A stretch of 64,000 nt of DNA. Origin: Bugulina stolonifera (taxonomy: Eukaryota > Bryozoa > Gymnolaemata > Cheilostomatida > Bugulidae). The notes below the pieces were generated by a model. It was given only the letters and a program-made list of their open reading frames with translations. It had not been told where the DNA came from and did not search any database. This document shows, piece after piece, positions 34,327 to 46,178 of the stretch. The position numbers and the translations under genes are program-made. The stretch is from assembly GCA_935421135.1 (NCBI GenBank), contig OW285193.1:9960099-10024098 (forward strand), in the 5' to 3' direction. How positions within the stretch are numbered: position 1 is the stretch's first letter; the number at the start of each line of letters is the position of its first letter.

Positions 34327-37300
34327 GTGTGTTAGCGTTCCAGTTAGCTGGTATTCCCTTATTTTTGCCAATGAGAATCTTGCTAAGCTACCAAGCTTGT
34401 TGGAAATACAATAATTTATGTGAATTTAATCTTTTAAACTAATAAAACATACCAATAGTGTACAAATTTTGATCTGAGTGAGGTACATGCATGGCAATTT
34501 TAGAGTTGTGCTTTCTCCACACGAATGATCATGGGAGGACAACTATGATAAGCTAAAGCTAAATTATGAAAGTTGTTTTTTAGTCGGTTCTCCTCTTTTG
34601 CAATGTATATTTTGACTTTGATGCATGTTCATTAGAACTAGTGTGAGAATCCCAGGTGTCATTACATGGATTTTGTAGATGAAAACTCCCTGTTCCCGTA
34701 AATGCACGTTTGTTAAGATTTTACACAGAAAACATACCACAAGCCATGGTAAACCCGAGGTGAATCTCTAATATGCTGATTGTAGTACATACAGTAGTAA
34801 TACATGTATGTAGGACCAGTCAAATGCTTTTATAATCTATCCAACATATTTTACTACTGTAAGCTTGTATGTTTCAATTAAACAGTTTATATTTTTACTA
34901 GAACAATGATTACCTGCACTGTGCTACCCAGTGAGTGGAATAAATTTCATTAAAGAATAATTTGCACGTATATGTACATTGCAGTCGCATGTATGGGTGT
35001 GTGCGTGTAGGTTGGTACACCGACCCACCATCTTCATGCAAATAATATTGTTATCTTGTAGGCCTAATATGTATAAAATAGCAGGCAATTTCATTGGCGT
35101 GTACATTGTCTATTTTTCAGGCAAAAATTGTTTACCTTCTGCAGTAACCACAGATAGTGATGTCAACCTGGGTATGAAAGACAGTGGTTCTGAGAGCTTC
35201 ATGGTTATACACTGTAATATATGAACAGGATATCTATTGGTGGGCGAGGTCGGCAAAGTACTAATTTGGGTATACTACATTGTACATGTGAAGGGTCCCT
35301 CACTAAGGTGGGAACACGCATCTGACAGTTGCTAACTGTTAAATACTTCAATGCCTTGTTTCTAATTTTGGGCTTAGTTAATGCTAAACTCCAGAGTTAT
35401 CTACTCTTTCCTTGATAGATCATGGTAGATCAACTTCTATAATTATGCACCACACTTAACAGGTCTCCACATGCACTGTTTTAATCTGCAAAATGTCTAT
35501 TTATAATTTTGTTCTTCTGGTTTGCAAAGGTTTCAGTAGGCATGAATTCGTTCACATTTTTTTAGTCAATTTTCTAAACAAATCCTAACAATATCTAGCG
35601 AAATACTGTCTTTTTACTAATAAAAAACATGTGGGATCCCATTATTAACTGACAATGCCTATTATGTAATTGTTTTCTATTTAAAATTGAAACCAAAGGA
35701 ATTTCAAGTTAAGAACTCCCAGTAGCGCACTATGCTGTCTCTTGGTTTGGAATTTATTGCATTCAACAATACTATTGTATATTGCAGTGCATGGGCATGG
35801 GCATAATACAATTTACATGCATGTGCGTCCGATGATTTGATATACATTCTAAATCATATGCTACACTAGTAAACCTGTGTAATGTGATTTCTGGTGTTGA
35901 AGCAAAACAAACGTCTTAGAAAATATGTGTAAATGTAAATTAAATTAAATACACATTCTCCTGATAAAGATGTTAATGTTCAGGTACAATTTTTCCAATC
36001 CCAGCTAATATGTACCCAAAAGAGTTATATGTACATGTATATGTACATGGTATAGAATAGGTATACATGTACATGCAGAATATGAATACCCATTAGTGCA
36101 ATGTTGTGCATTTCACAATCATATACTTGCATAAGATGAGCTATGTATGCGTATAACTTTACTAAATTTATTTTAGGCTGTTGCTGAAACTCTACGTTTA
36201 GAAAGACATTCGGACAGAAAGAACACAGACAGTTGTGCATGCACATGTAGCCGACTCCTTACAGCTAGGAGTAACTAAAGTTCCAACTCCAACTTAAGAG
36301 CAACATCAACTTGAAGGTAAATAAGCTACTTGCATAAATCCATTTCAACTTACACTGTAAATATGGTCCTAATGTACATGTGAATGTAGAGCATTTTTCA
36401 AAACTAACTAGTAGCTAGTCATTATTTTCTAGTAGATGATCAAGTCGACTAGTAATCTTTGCAGTAGAGCCATCTACAGGAAGTGTCAAAATGAAGTTAA
36501 CCTTTTTAACAAAATTACCTTCCTGCCTGTTTGAACTTATATTTATTTACAACTGCTAAAGCAATCAATGTCAAGGTACATTGTCAATGATTAAAAAATG
36601 GGGCGTGTCTTCTATTCTTGATTAGTACTTTAAACCACTTTGAGCACAAAGTAGTTTTATTTGAAACTGATTGCATAAATACTTGAACTACTCGTTAGTT
36701 TAAACTATTAGCTGGAATTGCATTTTATCATAATATATTGTATTTATAATGAAAAACTTAGGCTGAATATATTTATTTAGAAAAAAACTGTCTAAAAAAG
36801 CTTCTGCTATATCACTAATCGATTATCATTTCAAACATCACTTATCATAATAATTTATGAAAGCATTCTAAACAGTACTACTCAATAGCTCATAATTTTG
36901 ATTAATTAGGTGGACAATATAAATTAAACATATAAAATAATAAATTGTATTAATGCAAGAGATGTTTATAAAATGTAGAGTTATCATAGTAGTCCTGTAT
37001 TTCTTTCAATTAATCATTTGAAGGTAGCGTTTCCCTTTCCTAAAAGATTAAAGTTGATTGGAAAAATTCGCAACTGCAAAGTACATGTACATGTATATGT
37101 ACACGTATCTTGACCAAAATAGTTGTAGAACCAAAAGGAACGACGCTTTCCCCTAGAACTGCTGTTGGTGTCATGAGTTTTGATGCAATACCAAAAGTAT
37201 TTATCTTCAAGTCAAAAAATTGTACGATCAGAAAAAGCACTCTATTTGAAGGTAAAATTGATAAATAATTCTACAAAGTTATTTACAGATTATAAAAACA

Positions 37301-37357
37301 TTTTTTAAGAAGTTTCAACTATAGCATGCCCAGCATAATTAAATTGGGCAGCTTGGA

Positions 37358-39608
37358 TCATGTCTCAAGCAGGTGATCAGTCAGATAAACTGTGAAATCT
37401 GTCTTAAATGGCAATACTTTATAACTGTTGAGAAAGTAATTATTTGCCACATCATGAAAATTAATTAGCAAAATTATGATTAGATTATTGCAAAGAGTAC
37501 TTACACTAGCCATGGGTCGGTCAGCACCTTCCATAGCTGATCAGACTCACTGCGAAATCTCCATTCAACTGGAGGTTTGGTCACAACAACCCTAAAAGTT
37601 TTAAAGCAACTGAAAACTTTTTTGTCAAATAATTCAAATAAATATTAGAAACAACAAGAGGGTAAGGATAGCAGTAAATTTAAAGACAGCATTATGAATA
37701 TGAAGTTTATTTGCGTTATCTTGGTCATCAATATTGTTTCGAGCAGAGCTCGTGACTTTGGTGTAGTATGACAATTCTATATCGCTGTATAGAGCAAGTT
37801 AAACTAATAGAATCAGATTTGGAACATGGTTTACATGTAGATGTATATTTAACTCATTGAAATTAATTTAAAACGGATAATACTGTCCTACTTTCCTTAC
37901 ATGTATCATGGTTGTACATGATCTCATGCAAAACCGATTTATCGTGTACTATGATCAAACAATAAATACATACTGTAAGGTATGTACATGTACTAACATG
38001 TGTATGTACGCGTACCGTAGTTGGTTAAAGCGAATTAGTGCATGTAAAGAGTCACTAACCTTTCTTCAACAGAATATCGTTTCACCTGTACTTCCTCGGC
38101 AAAACGCACCGTTTTTTTTGTCTGCACTTCCTGTTCAATTGAACACAGGAATGGTTAAAATTAAAATCTAGGAATTACTGCTGTACAACAGTTGTAAAAT
38201 GTAAAATTTAATCTAACACGTTGTAATATAATATTTACTTTTTCTATATAAGATGACTACATTGCACCTAATGTTAAAAATAACTCTGGTTACATGCCAC
38301 AGTGCCCTCGCACATTTTAAGCCTGTACCCATATTGGGCATGATTTCGCTATAACAATTTTGTACGAGCATTGGGTCAATGTTCAGGCATAATATTGAAA
38401 CCTGCTATAATGTTATAAGGTGACAGTGTCGATTTTGCATTGATCTGTTGGGTTACAACTAAATGCTATGAATCCGTGTAATATCCAATATTATGTTAAA
38501 CATTTTACGTAAGATGTAAATTGAATTTAAATCTAAATATTGTGCTAGCGTTTAAGTAGGTTAAAACTCAACTCTACGAGATGACTTACATTGCGTTTAG
38601 AATATCTGCATAATAATATGTAGGCTATATAGCATGATGTCGAGAATAATGAATTGGTCATGTAGGTGAGTGTACAGATACAGGTGTGTGAGCTACATAT
38701 ACATACCAAATTATCTGAGTCATAATGGTTTGTTCTTAGTATCCCCTTCAACTGCTTCTTTTGCTCGCCTCTGCAAGTTCATATTCATATTCTCCTGATA
38801 TTGTAATCAAACTGATATATAATTGGAGGAAAAGGTGAGTTAGAAAGTTAAATTAAACTATTGAATTAATTTTGAGAGAGAATAAACTGGTTGAACTTTT
38901 GTACTTCTCAAGTATGACAGCTGTTAGCTGAAGCATTGCGTTTGATGTCTTCTAAGACATGGAAATAGTTAAAATGAAGTTTAATATTTACCTTGAAGTT
39001 TCCATCTGGCTCGTAGCACCAGCACCAGCTCCACATTCAGCTTTTGTAACTCTCTGTACAATTAAATATTTCAGAGAAATTATTTACATGACTTTGTGTT
39101 ATCCGTGAGGCAAGGGTGTTAATGGTTGAAATCTAGTCTATAAGAATCCATAAAACTTTATAATGATTATAACACACTTAACATTCAACCCTGACACTGT
39201 ACAATGTACTGGTGTCAGTGACTGATATAATAATCTATTACCTTAATGGGCACAAGGTCATATAAAAAATAAAGGATTCTTGCATACAGAATAGTTTTAT
39301 CTACACATTAGATTCTGATTACTATAATATTTTTAGTATTCCTTTACATTTTGAATGGTTTCAGTCGAAGCTCAACGTTCAATTAAATATTATTATTGTA
39401 ATTCAAACAACCCGAACTTTTAAAACAAGACACTAATAGCTTTTCACACGCAGGTAACACTGTAAAATAGTGAGAATTTGACGTCAAGTGGTTTTATAGC
39501 AACTATAGTGACAGATGAACAACAAACAATAAGTTTGCAAAAATCTTTCAGTATAATAATATCGTTTCCTAACTTACGCTTTTAAGAATCAAATCTTACC
39601 TCCGTCAT
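37358..39608 (-). CDS. Small protein with SILK and RVxF PP1-docking motifs, six exons
   Basis: Exons in order of transcription: 39600-39608, 38992-39053, 38707-38770, 38060-38130, 37505-37591, 37358-37424. All five introns (546, 221, 576, 468 and 80 bp) are GT-AG and every phase matches, giving 119 codons and a TGA. The start is MTE, cut after the third codon by GTAAGA. Residues 33-36 are GILR, matching the SILK docking motif; 51-55 are KTVRF, matching RVxF, followed by AEEVQVKRY. In PP1-binding proteins SILK normally lies N-terminal to RVxF, as here. The C-terminal half (PPVEWRFRSESDQLWKVL, then TDPWLV) is unlike anything I recognise. No signal peptide or membrane segment. Exons differ from the copy at 46-48 kb mostly by silent changes while the introns have drifted, evidence of selection on protein. 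Function is inferred: a cytosolic or nuclear PP1 regulator or targeting subunit. Confidence 0.75.
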
Positions 39609-39665
39609 GTTGGAGAACGTGGCATCTAATGCTTACTCGCTGTAGTGTTCAACTGTCACTTCCTT

Positions 39666-39671
39666 CTTATA
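39666..39671 (-). promoter_or_regulatory. TATA-like box upstream of the PP1-docking gene
   Basis: TATAAG on the minus strand, 58 bp upstream of the ATG at 39608. A start about 30 bp downstream would leave a 5' leader of some 30 bases. Confidence 0.4.
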
Positions 39672-39751
39672 ACTCATCTGTGAGTTATTCTAATTAAACA
39701 ACACTAAGTCATCAAATGTTTACAAGGTCCTTGAACTGGTTGTTAGGGCAT

Positions 39752-39956
39752 CTACATGTACATTAAACAAATCTCATCATCAGTAGTTTCCAAATTAAAA
39801 ATCGTTTGTTTCACTAATTGGAATCTCTGGTGATAACTGATAAGTAGTTTGCTCTGTATGTTATGAGAAAATTCTTTTCTTTCATTATGCATTTCCATCA
39901 AGGCCATCAATTGACTTTTCCGCTCGTCTTCGGGCATGGACCTCCTGGTTAATGTA
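39752..39956 (-). CDS. Candidate terminal exon, charged 60-70 residue C-terminus
   Basis: After a TCTCACAG acceptor, one base and 67 codons run to a TAG. It reads TLTRRSMPEDERKSQL, then MALMEMHNERKEFSHNIQ, then SKLLISYHQRFQLVKQ and onwards. An ATG at 39937 would give a 61-residue product if it is instead a small gene; a TATATATG lies about 80 bp upstream. The segment B counterpart (about 48115-48180) keeps LARKSMTEDKRKIQL, with synonymous Arg and Leu codon changes, supporting a coding origin, but loses the frame afterwards. It ends about 80 bp before the TATA box of the PP1-docking gene. No family recognised. Confidence 0.4.
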
Positions 39957-42885
39957 CTGTGAGATCATGTACATCTCAGGATGATTAAATTCCAGGGACA
40001 TACATTGTACATATATACTGCTAGATGTATACTTTTATCATTTATGTTTGCACTTAGCAAAACTTAATTATTTGTGTTGAATAATTTCTGTTAGCGCTTA
40101 CACTGGATTACTGGCAGATTATCAAAAAAAATTCATTTAAAACACAGTAGGTGTCACTAGATTAACAATTTGATAGCAAATCATCCCTAATAATATGCAT
40201 CTGTCACAGCCCAAAGTTGCTATTTGTGCTAATTAATAGATTATGTCTTTGTTCAGATCACCTTACTTTGCTTCCAAGTTGGAGTGTTTCTGAGTTCACA
40301 CCGACCTTCATTTGTGAACCGCTCTACAAATAAATCTAGTCCCCTTGTGATACCACAGATGCATTCAAGGTAGCCGGCAGAGGAGACATCTGGGTTCTAT
40401 GTATCTCCTCCCCACTTATCTTCTCAACCAAGCATTGTATCCAGTGGTACACTTTGCAGGTATGATTTGCTACTCCCCTTTCGGATATGGCCAAAGCATT
40501 GGCTGCTGGTTGTGAAAACCCAAGTTTATGTTTTCTTGAAACAAAAACACTCCCTAGCAGCGATACAAGCAGGCATTCTGCAACATGTTGGGAGAATACA
40601 AAAATAATTGTGCAATTTGCCACTATAATATACTTGTAGGTTCAGCTTTGTTGCATCATTTTCACATACATGTAACGAAAATATTTTGTTTTGGCCACCT
40701 GTTTTAGGAGCTCACATCCTGGGGGGGATGAGATTCTCCATTCTGAATGGATGACTGCACATTGTATATTATATCCCACTTTTCGCTTACATCTCCTAGT
40801 GTGTATGCATGTATAATGGGAATGGTACAATATGCTAAATTTCCATATCTCACATTATTATGGGAATAGTGCAATAAGCAGAAAACCTCTGGGTATGGTT
40901 TCATTGATACTGGGATATCATCTTACTTCAAAATGTTGTGTGAGTTTTTGGCAATTATGTGAAACATAATATTGGGACTTGATATTAAATTGCAACACTA
41001 AAATTATTTTAAAACTAAATTTTTCTCCCAATATACATGTAATACCAATATTGTACCATAACGGAATACACAGTATTGTGTCTAAAAATGACTTATTGCT
41101 TGCTGCCAATCCTACTACATCTTGTTTGCAAAATTGTGCTTGAATATTATGTACATGTAATTCTCCAGTAACTCAGTAACTCAATATTGTATTTTACTAC
41201 ATTAGGTAGGGGTTGTACGATCAATAGCTTAATGTCTTTGTTCAGACCACCTTACTATGCTTCCAAATTGGAGTGTTTGTGATTTCCCACCAAGTTCATT
41301 TGTGAGCACTTTACAAATACATCGTTTCTCTTTTCGATACCACAGGTACATGTACTTTGTAGGTATTTTTCCATCTCAGCATGTACCATTGTTGCTCACT
41401 CAAAGTGCCTTGCAGAGGCGACTTCTGGGTTCTTAACTAGCTTTATCTTTTCAATAAACTTTAGTGAATAATTTGATGAGATTTTCTACTGTCTAGTAAA
41501 ACCAATATTGATGAACATACAACATTTCTATAAGCACTATGTTTTAGATTTGTGCTCTCTCTACTGTCAGATGTATGAGGAAGCAACTTCAAATCACTTA
41601 AGCGACGCAGTATTACTGCCCTTATTCAGTTACTTCTACTTGCCAAGTAAACCTGAATCACACACTCTATGGTGAACAATATTGATATGGTGAATCGTAA
41701 GTGCTCATATATTGGTAATGATGTATAGTGCTCTTTTTGTTTCAATAGTACGTACACTGTATAGCTATTCATTCTTTTAACACAACTGGTGCACATTTAA
41801 ATTGCATATCTGAACTGGTGGCTCAGTGATCTTAATATTCCCAATTGTTACATGTTATCATACACTGTAATATTATATTGTTTGGGTGATTCTGAGTTCC
41901 TGCATTTTTTGCCCTTTTTTTGCTATTGCACATGTGCTAGTAGCCTAGATATCGTGAATGTAGTTGAACACTCACAATCAAAGCAAAATCTTTTCTTACA
42001 TACAGTTGTATCTCTAAACTAAACATAATATTTACTTCATGTGTTATTTAGACGTAAAGTCCCCCACTTTGTTTAGCTTGAAGCTTTTTGTCTGATAAAG
42101 CTTTCTGAACCTGTTACTGCTCCATTTGCTGCCTTCTGTCCATGTTTCTGGCTGGTGAACTCTCTACAGAGTAAGCAGTAGGATTTTTGATAATTTAGTG
42201 TTGATGGCTGGGTCCATGTCAGTTGTCACTTTCCGGTCAAGTTATAGTCTTAACAGGGTAGGTTTAAAAGGTCTAGACTCACAAATGATAAGAATAGAAG
42301 CAAATCCCTGCGCTCCAGGTCTCATACAATAATCCTATGGGAGAACTTTAATCACAGTAGGCAATGTGTGACTGTGTTATGTACCATTGATCTCTAGACA
42401 CTAAATCCACAGTGATGAGAAACTAGTACTATGTACTCTAACATTTCAAAAGATGCATATACAATCTGTAACTATTTATTATTGAGGTGACTTTCCGACT
42501 GTTTCATTAAGGTATTTGAAATGCAAATCTAATACTCTTATTTGGAATCGTGCTTTCTCTACATGAGTGATCATGGCTAGACAACTGTGATAAATCCATG
42601 CTGACTTATGACAAGTCATCTCTTTTTATCCGTTCACCTGCTTTGCACTGTAATGTTTAAACTCGAGATGCTGTCAACAATAATTTAGTGAGGGGATACT
42701 ATGTGTTATTATTTGTATTTTGTAGATTATCTCTCCCTGATCTAGTGTCTAACAAACAGCAAGGTACGTGTGAACCTGAGATGAATTTTGAATACACTGA
42801 CTGTAGTATACAGCAAAGAGTAATAGAAGCCAACTGTATAAAGGGTCTAACAGGGAATGTAAGCTAGGTTTTAACTTTATTGGTC

Positions 42886-43873
42886 AGTTTATGTTCTTAT
42901 TGCTCACCTCGCTCACTTTTCACCGCCATGTCCTGATCGGGTGGCAGGTTTTTGCCGGACTCCCAGTTCCTTCAAACTATTCCATCGTACTCGGTCGCTC
43001 GCATCGCTTTTGTCAAGATCAAGCCAGCAGAGGTCGGCATTGATTGTGTCACTCCACTTCTGTTTAGACTGCCCACGCCCTGTGCTACCCTCAACCTTCA
43101 TCTCGCACACTCTTCTGATGTCTTCATCTCTCTAACGGCGGCAAATATGACCAAACCACTCCAGCCATCTCTTTCACATCATATCTCGGATTGGCATGAT
43201 TTTTGCTTCAGCCGTGATATTCTTGTTTCTTCGATGTTTCTCTAGGCCTAGGCTAATGCTCATGCAGTATTGCAACAGACACATCTCACACGAGCCAACC
43301 TTGTCAGTGAGTGTTCCGGTCATGGGCCAGGTCTCATTCCCATAGGTAAGGGCTGGTCTTATAGTAGTCTTATAGATGGGAATATTCAGGTGTGCTGGCA
43401 TTTTTCTGTCACAGAGTATTCCACTTAGCTCCCACCACTTATTCCATGCCTTGGAAATACGCAGCTCAACCTCCTTACGGCACCCTCCTTCCTGGTGGAT
43501 GGTGGTGCCCATGTATTTAAACTGCGTACATCGGGGTAGGGTCTCCGTCTTTTCCGAGTTATACTTCCTCATCAACAGGTTGCCAACTTCTCCTATTGGT
43601 GGTATATACTCTGTCTTTGATCTGCTAAGCTTCAGTCCAACACCCTCCATCTTCTGTCTCCACACTTCCAGTCTCTTTTCCAGATGTTCACGATTGCTGT
43701 CACAGAGTACCAAGTCATCAGCAAATAACATTGCCCAGGGCATGTCCTCGCCAATGTGCTCAGTAATCAAATCCTTAATAATGATGGAGAGTAGTGGGCT
43801 CAAGGCTGATCCCTGATGTAAACCAACTTTGATTTCCATGTCCTACGTACTCCCAGAGTTTATGTTCTTATTG
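42886..43873 (-). mobile_element. 5'-truncated RTE-type non-LTR retrotransposon with 17-bp target duplication
   Basis: AGTTTATGTTCTTATTG occurs exactly at 42886-42902 and 43857-43873, flanking a 954-bp insertion (42903-43856). Segment A has the uninterrupted site near 34885. The insertion is the 3' end of a LINE: the coding region starts inside the reverse transcriptase, and the 3' end is short and not poly(A), finishing with GTGAGCGAGGTGAG, as is usual for RTE elements with short repeat-like tails. Confidence 0.85.
42913..43839 (-). pseudogene. RTE reverse transcriptase C-terminal half, two stops
   Basis: One frame throughout. 43839-43174 is open for 221 codons: the GLHQGSALSPLL block, the catalytic FADD (MLFADDLVLC), RLEVWRQKMEGVGLKLSR, FKYMGTTIHQ and the thumb signature IYKTTIRPALTYGNETW. 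A TGA follows IRDMM, then KRWLEWFGHICRR, a TAG, and RDEDIRRVCEMKVEG up to the Gly/Arg-rich end GRGQSKQKWSDTINADL and a final stop at 42913. This is the RTE-clade order. The N-terminal endonuclease and first RT motifs are missing through 5' truncation. Dead but recent. Confidence 0.85.
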
Positions 43874-46178
43874 TAATTATAATAGCCTAGAACCCAATAA
43901 AAAGAATGAATTTCATTCAAGAATAATTACCAAGTACGTGTATGCGTATGCTCCCATTGCGCCAGCTCACTACTTTGTAGGCCTGTGTGTAGAAAATAGT
44001 CCAAAATTGTTATTACTTTGTACAGCATTGTATATGGTTCAGGGAAAAAAACTTATTTATAAGTTCTAAGCAACAATATATGGATAACAACATGGGTACG
44101 AAAGGTGGTGGCTCTGACTGTTCCTTGATTGAATTGCACATCTATATGTAAACAAGACATCCTATTGGTGGATGAGGTCGGCATAACACAATTATGGATA
44201 TAGTGTATGCAAAAAATTCCTCAGCAGAGTTAGAATGAGCAATTGACTGTTGCTAACTGCTAAATACTCCAATGCTTCATTCTCAATCCTAGTCTCAACC
44301 AATGCTTTAATTTCGAGTTATCTTCTCTTTCCACAATTGATCATGGTAGCACAACTCCTATATTATACACTAAATTCAACAGCTCTCCATATGCACCGTT
44401 TTCATGCACAAAATGTGTAATATTTTGTTATTCAGGTTTCTGGTGGTTTTAGTAGGCATGACTGTAGTCTTTCACACTTCTCATGCTAAGTTCATAAATA
44501 GTTGTTGACAATATCCAGATATTTACTAATTTTTTTAGATATAAAAGACAGTCATGTGAGATTTCACTATTAACTGTGAGTGTATATTGTATACTCATGT
44601 TATATTGAAAATTGAAATCAGCAGTGTTTTAAGATAACAGCTCCCGGTAGTTGACTACGCTGTCTATAATTGTGTTCGACAATTATTATTCTAGTGCATG
44701 GTATAATACAACATACATGCATTATGCGTCTAATAAGTTTATTATCTCAAGTAATATACTACTTTAAAACATTTGTAGAAAGAGAGATTATGATATCGAT
44801 TGAAATTATTAATATTTGTGAGCTTAAATTGAGCTAATTTAGTTTTTTTCCTAATAGAAATGTAAATGTTGAATTTGCCCAATCCAGCTAACATGTACCC
44901 AAAAGGCATTTATAATACATGTATGTCCATGATATGAATTTCTATAGTGCAATGATGTGCATTTCACATGTACTTGCATATGATTCTGATTGACGCGTAC
45001 ATAAAATTTCCCTAAATTTATTTTAGGCTGCTGCCGCAACTCTATGCTTGGAAAGACAACATCACAGAAAGAACACAGTGCATGTACAGTACATGTGACC
45101 GACTCCTCACAGTTATGAGTGGCTAAAGCTACATCATTCTGTAATCTGACAGTAACTTCAATTTCAAGGTAAACATTTGCATATAAGAATCCATCTCAAT
45201 TTAGGTATAATCCTAATGTCGGGCATTTCTCAAACCAATGAGTAGCTAGTCATTATTTTCTAACAGATGATCAAGTCAACTAGTAATCGCTGCAGTAGAG
45301 CCATCTACAGAAAGCGTCACAATGGGGTTAACCTTTTTAACAAAATTAACTTGCTGCCAGTCTGAACCTGTATTACTTAGCATATTTTTTTTGCCAAAGC
45401 AATCAATGTTAGGGTTCATTGTCACTGATTTAAAAAAATGAAGCCTGTTTTTTGCTTTTTATTGATCATTTTAGGCATTTTGAGTAGCAAGTTCTTCTAA
45501 TTGACACTCATTGCATAATTACTTAAAATACTCATTACATTGGCCTAAAGCTGCATTGCAATTGCTCACATAATTATTCTAATATAATGATTTGAGCTGT
45601 ACATATTGCTGATAAAAATGTCTAAAAACTTATGTTATATTATTACAATTAACTAATTATTATTCGAATATCAAATGATCAAAAAATTCTCAACAATAAT
45701 AATCTATAGCTAATAATTTTGATTAATTAAATAAACAATATAAATTAAATATATCAAATAATAAATTGTATTATTGTAAGAGATGTTTATAAAAAATATA
45801 GAGTAAGCATGATAGGAGTCTTGTATTCCCTTCAATCTACCATCTGAAGATAGCGTTTTCCTTTCCTAAAATTTAAAGTTTGTTGTGAAAATGCCTAACT
45901 GCAAAGTATAGGTATGTTGCTTCATCAAAATAGTTGTAGAACCAAAAGGAAGGGTGCTTTTCCCTAGAACTGCTGTTAGGGTAATGAGTTTTAATGTTAT
46001 ACAAAAAGCATTCATCTTAAAGCGAAAAATTGGGCGATCGGAAAAACTACGATGTTTAACAATATTTGAAGGTAAGATTAATAAATAATTCTATAAAGTT
46101 CTCTAGAGATTAGGAAAACATTCCTTAAAAAGGCTCCACTATTAACGCGCCCAGCATAATAAAATTGGGCAGCTTGGA

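Larger units (their letters stand above)
29950..40115. repeat. Tandem segmental duplication, copy A (about 10 kb)
   Basis: Collinear with copy B over its length apart from insertions and deletions; boundaries are approximate. Anchor pairs: 29968/40497, 30935/41464, 31010/41537, 34930/43900, 36180/45024, 37500/46320, 38080/46928, 38365/47602, 39915/48140. Identity varies: highest over the exons of the PP1-docking gene, lower in the gene-free left part. A-only sequence: the MITE at 31187-31631 and about 2.2 kb at 32240-34480. Confidence 0.85.

Noticed and set aside
38545..38751. 68-codon ORF beginning with KGILR as an intact small protein
   Set aside because: It begins at TTG and runs through a GTATGT splice donor; only the first 15 codons belong to exon 3 of the spliced gene.
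42941..43816. Plus-strand ORFs of 64, 97 and 146 codons
   Set aside because: They are the reverse strand of the RTE reverse transcriptase, which has recognisable motifs on the minus strand.
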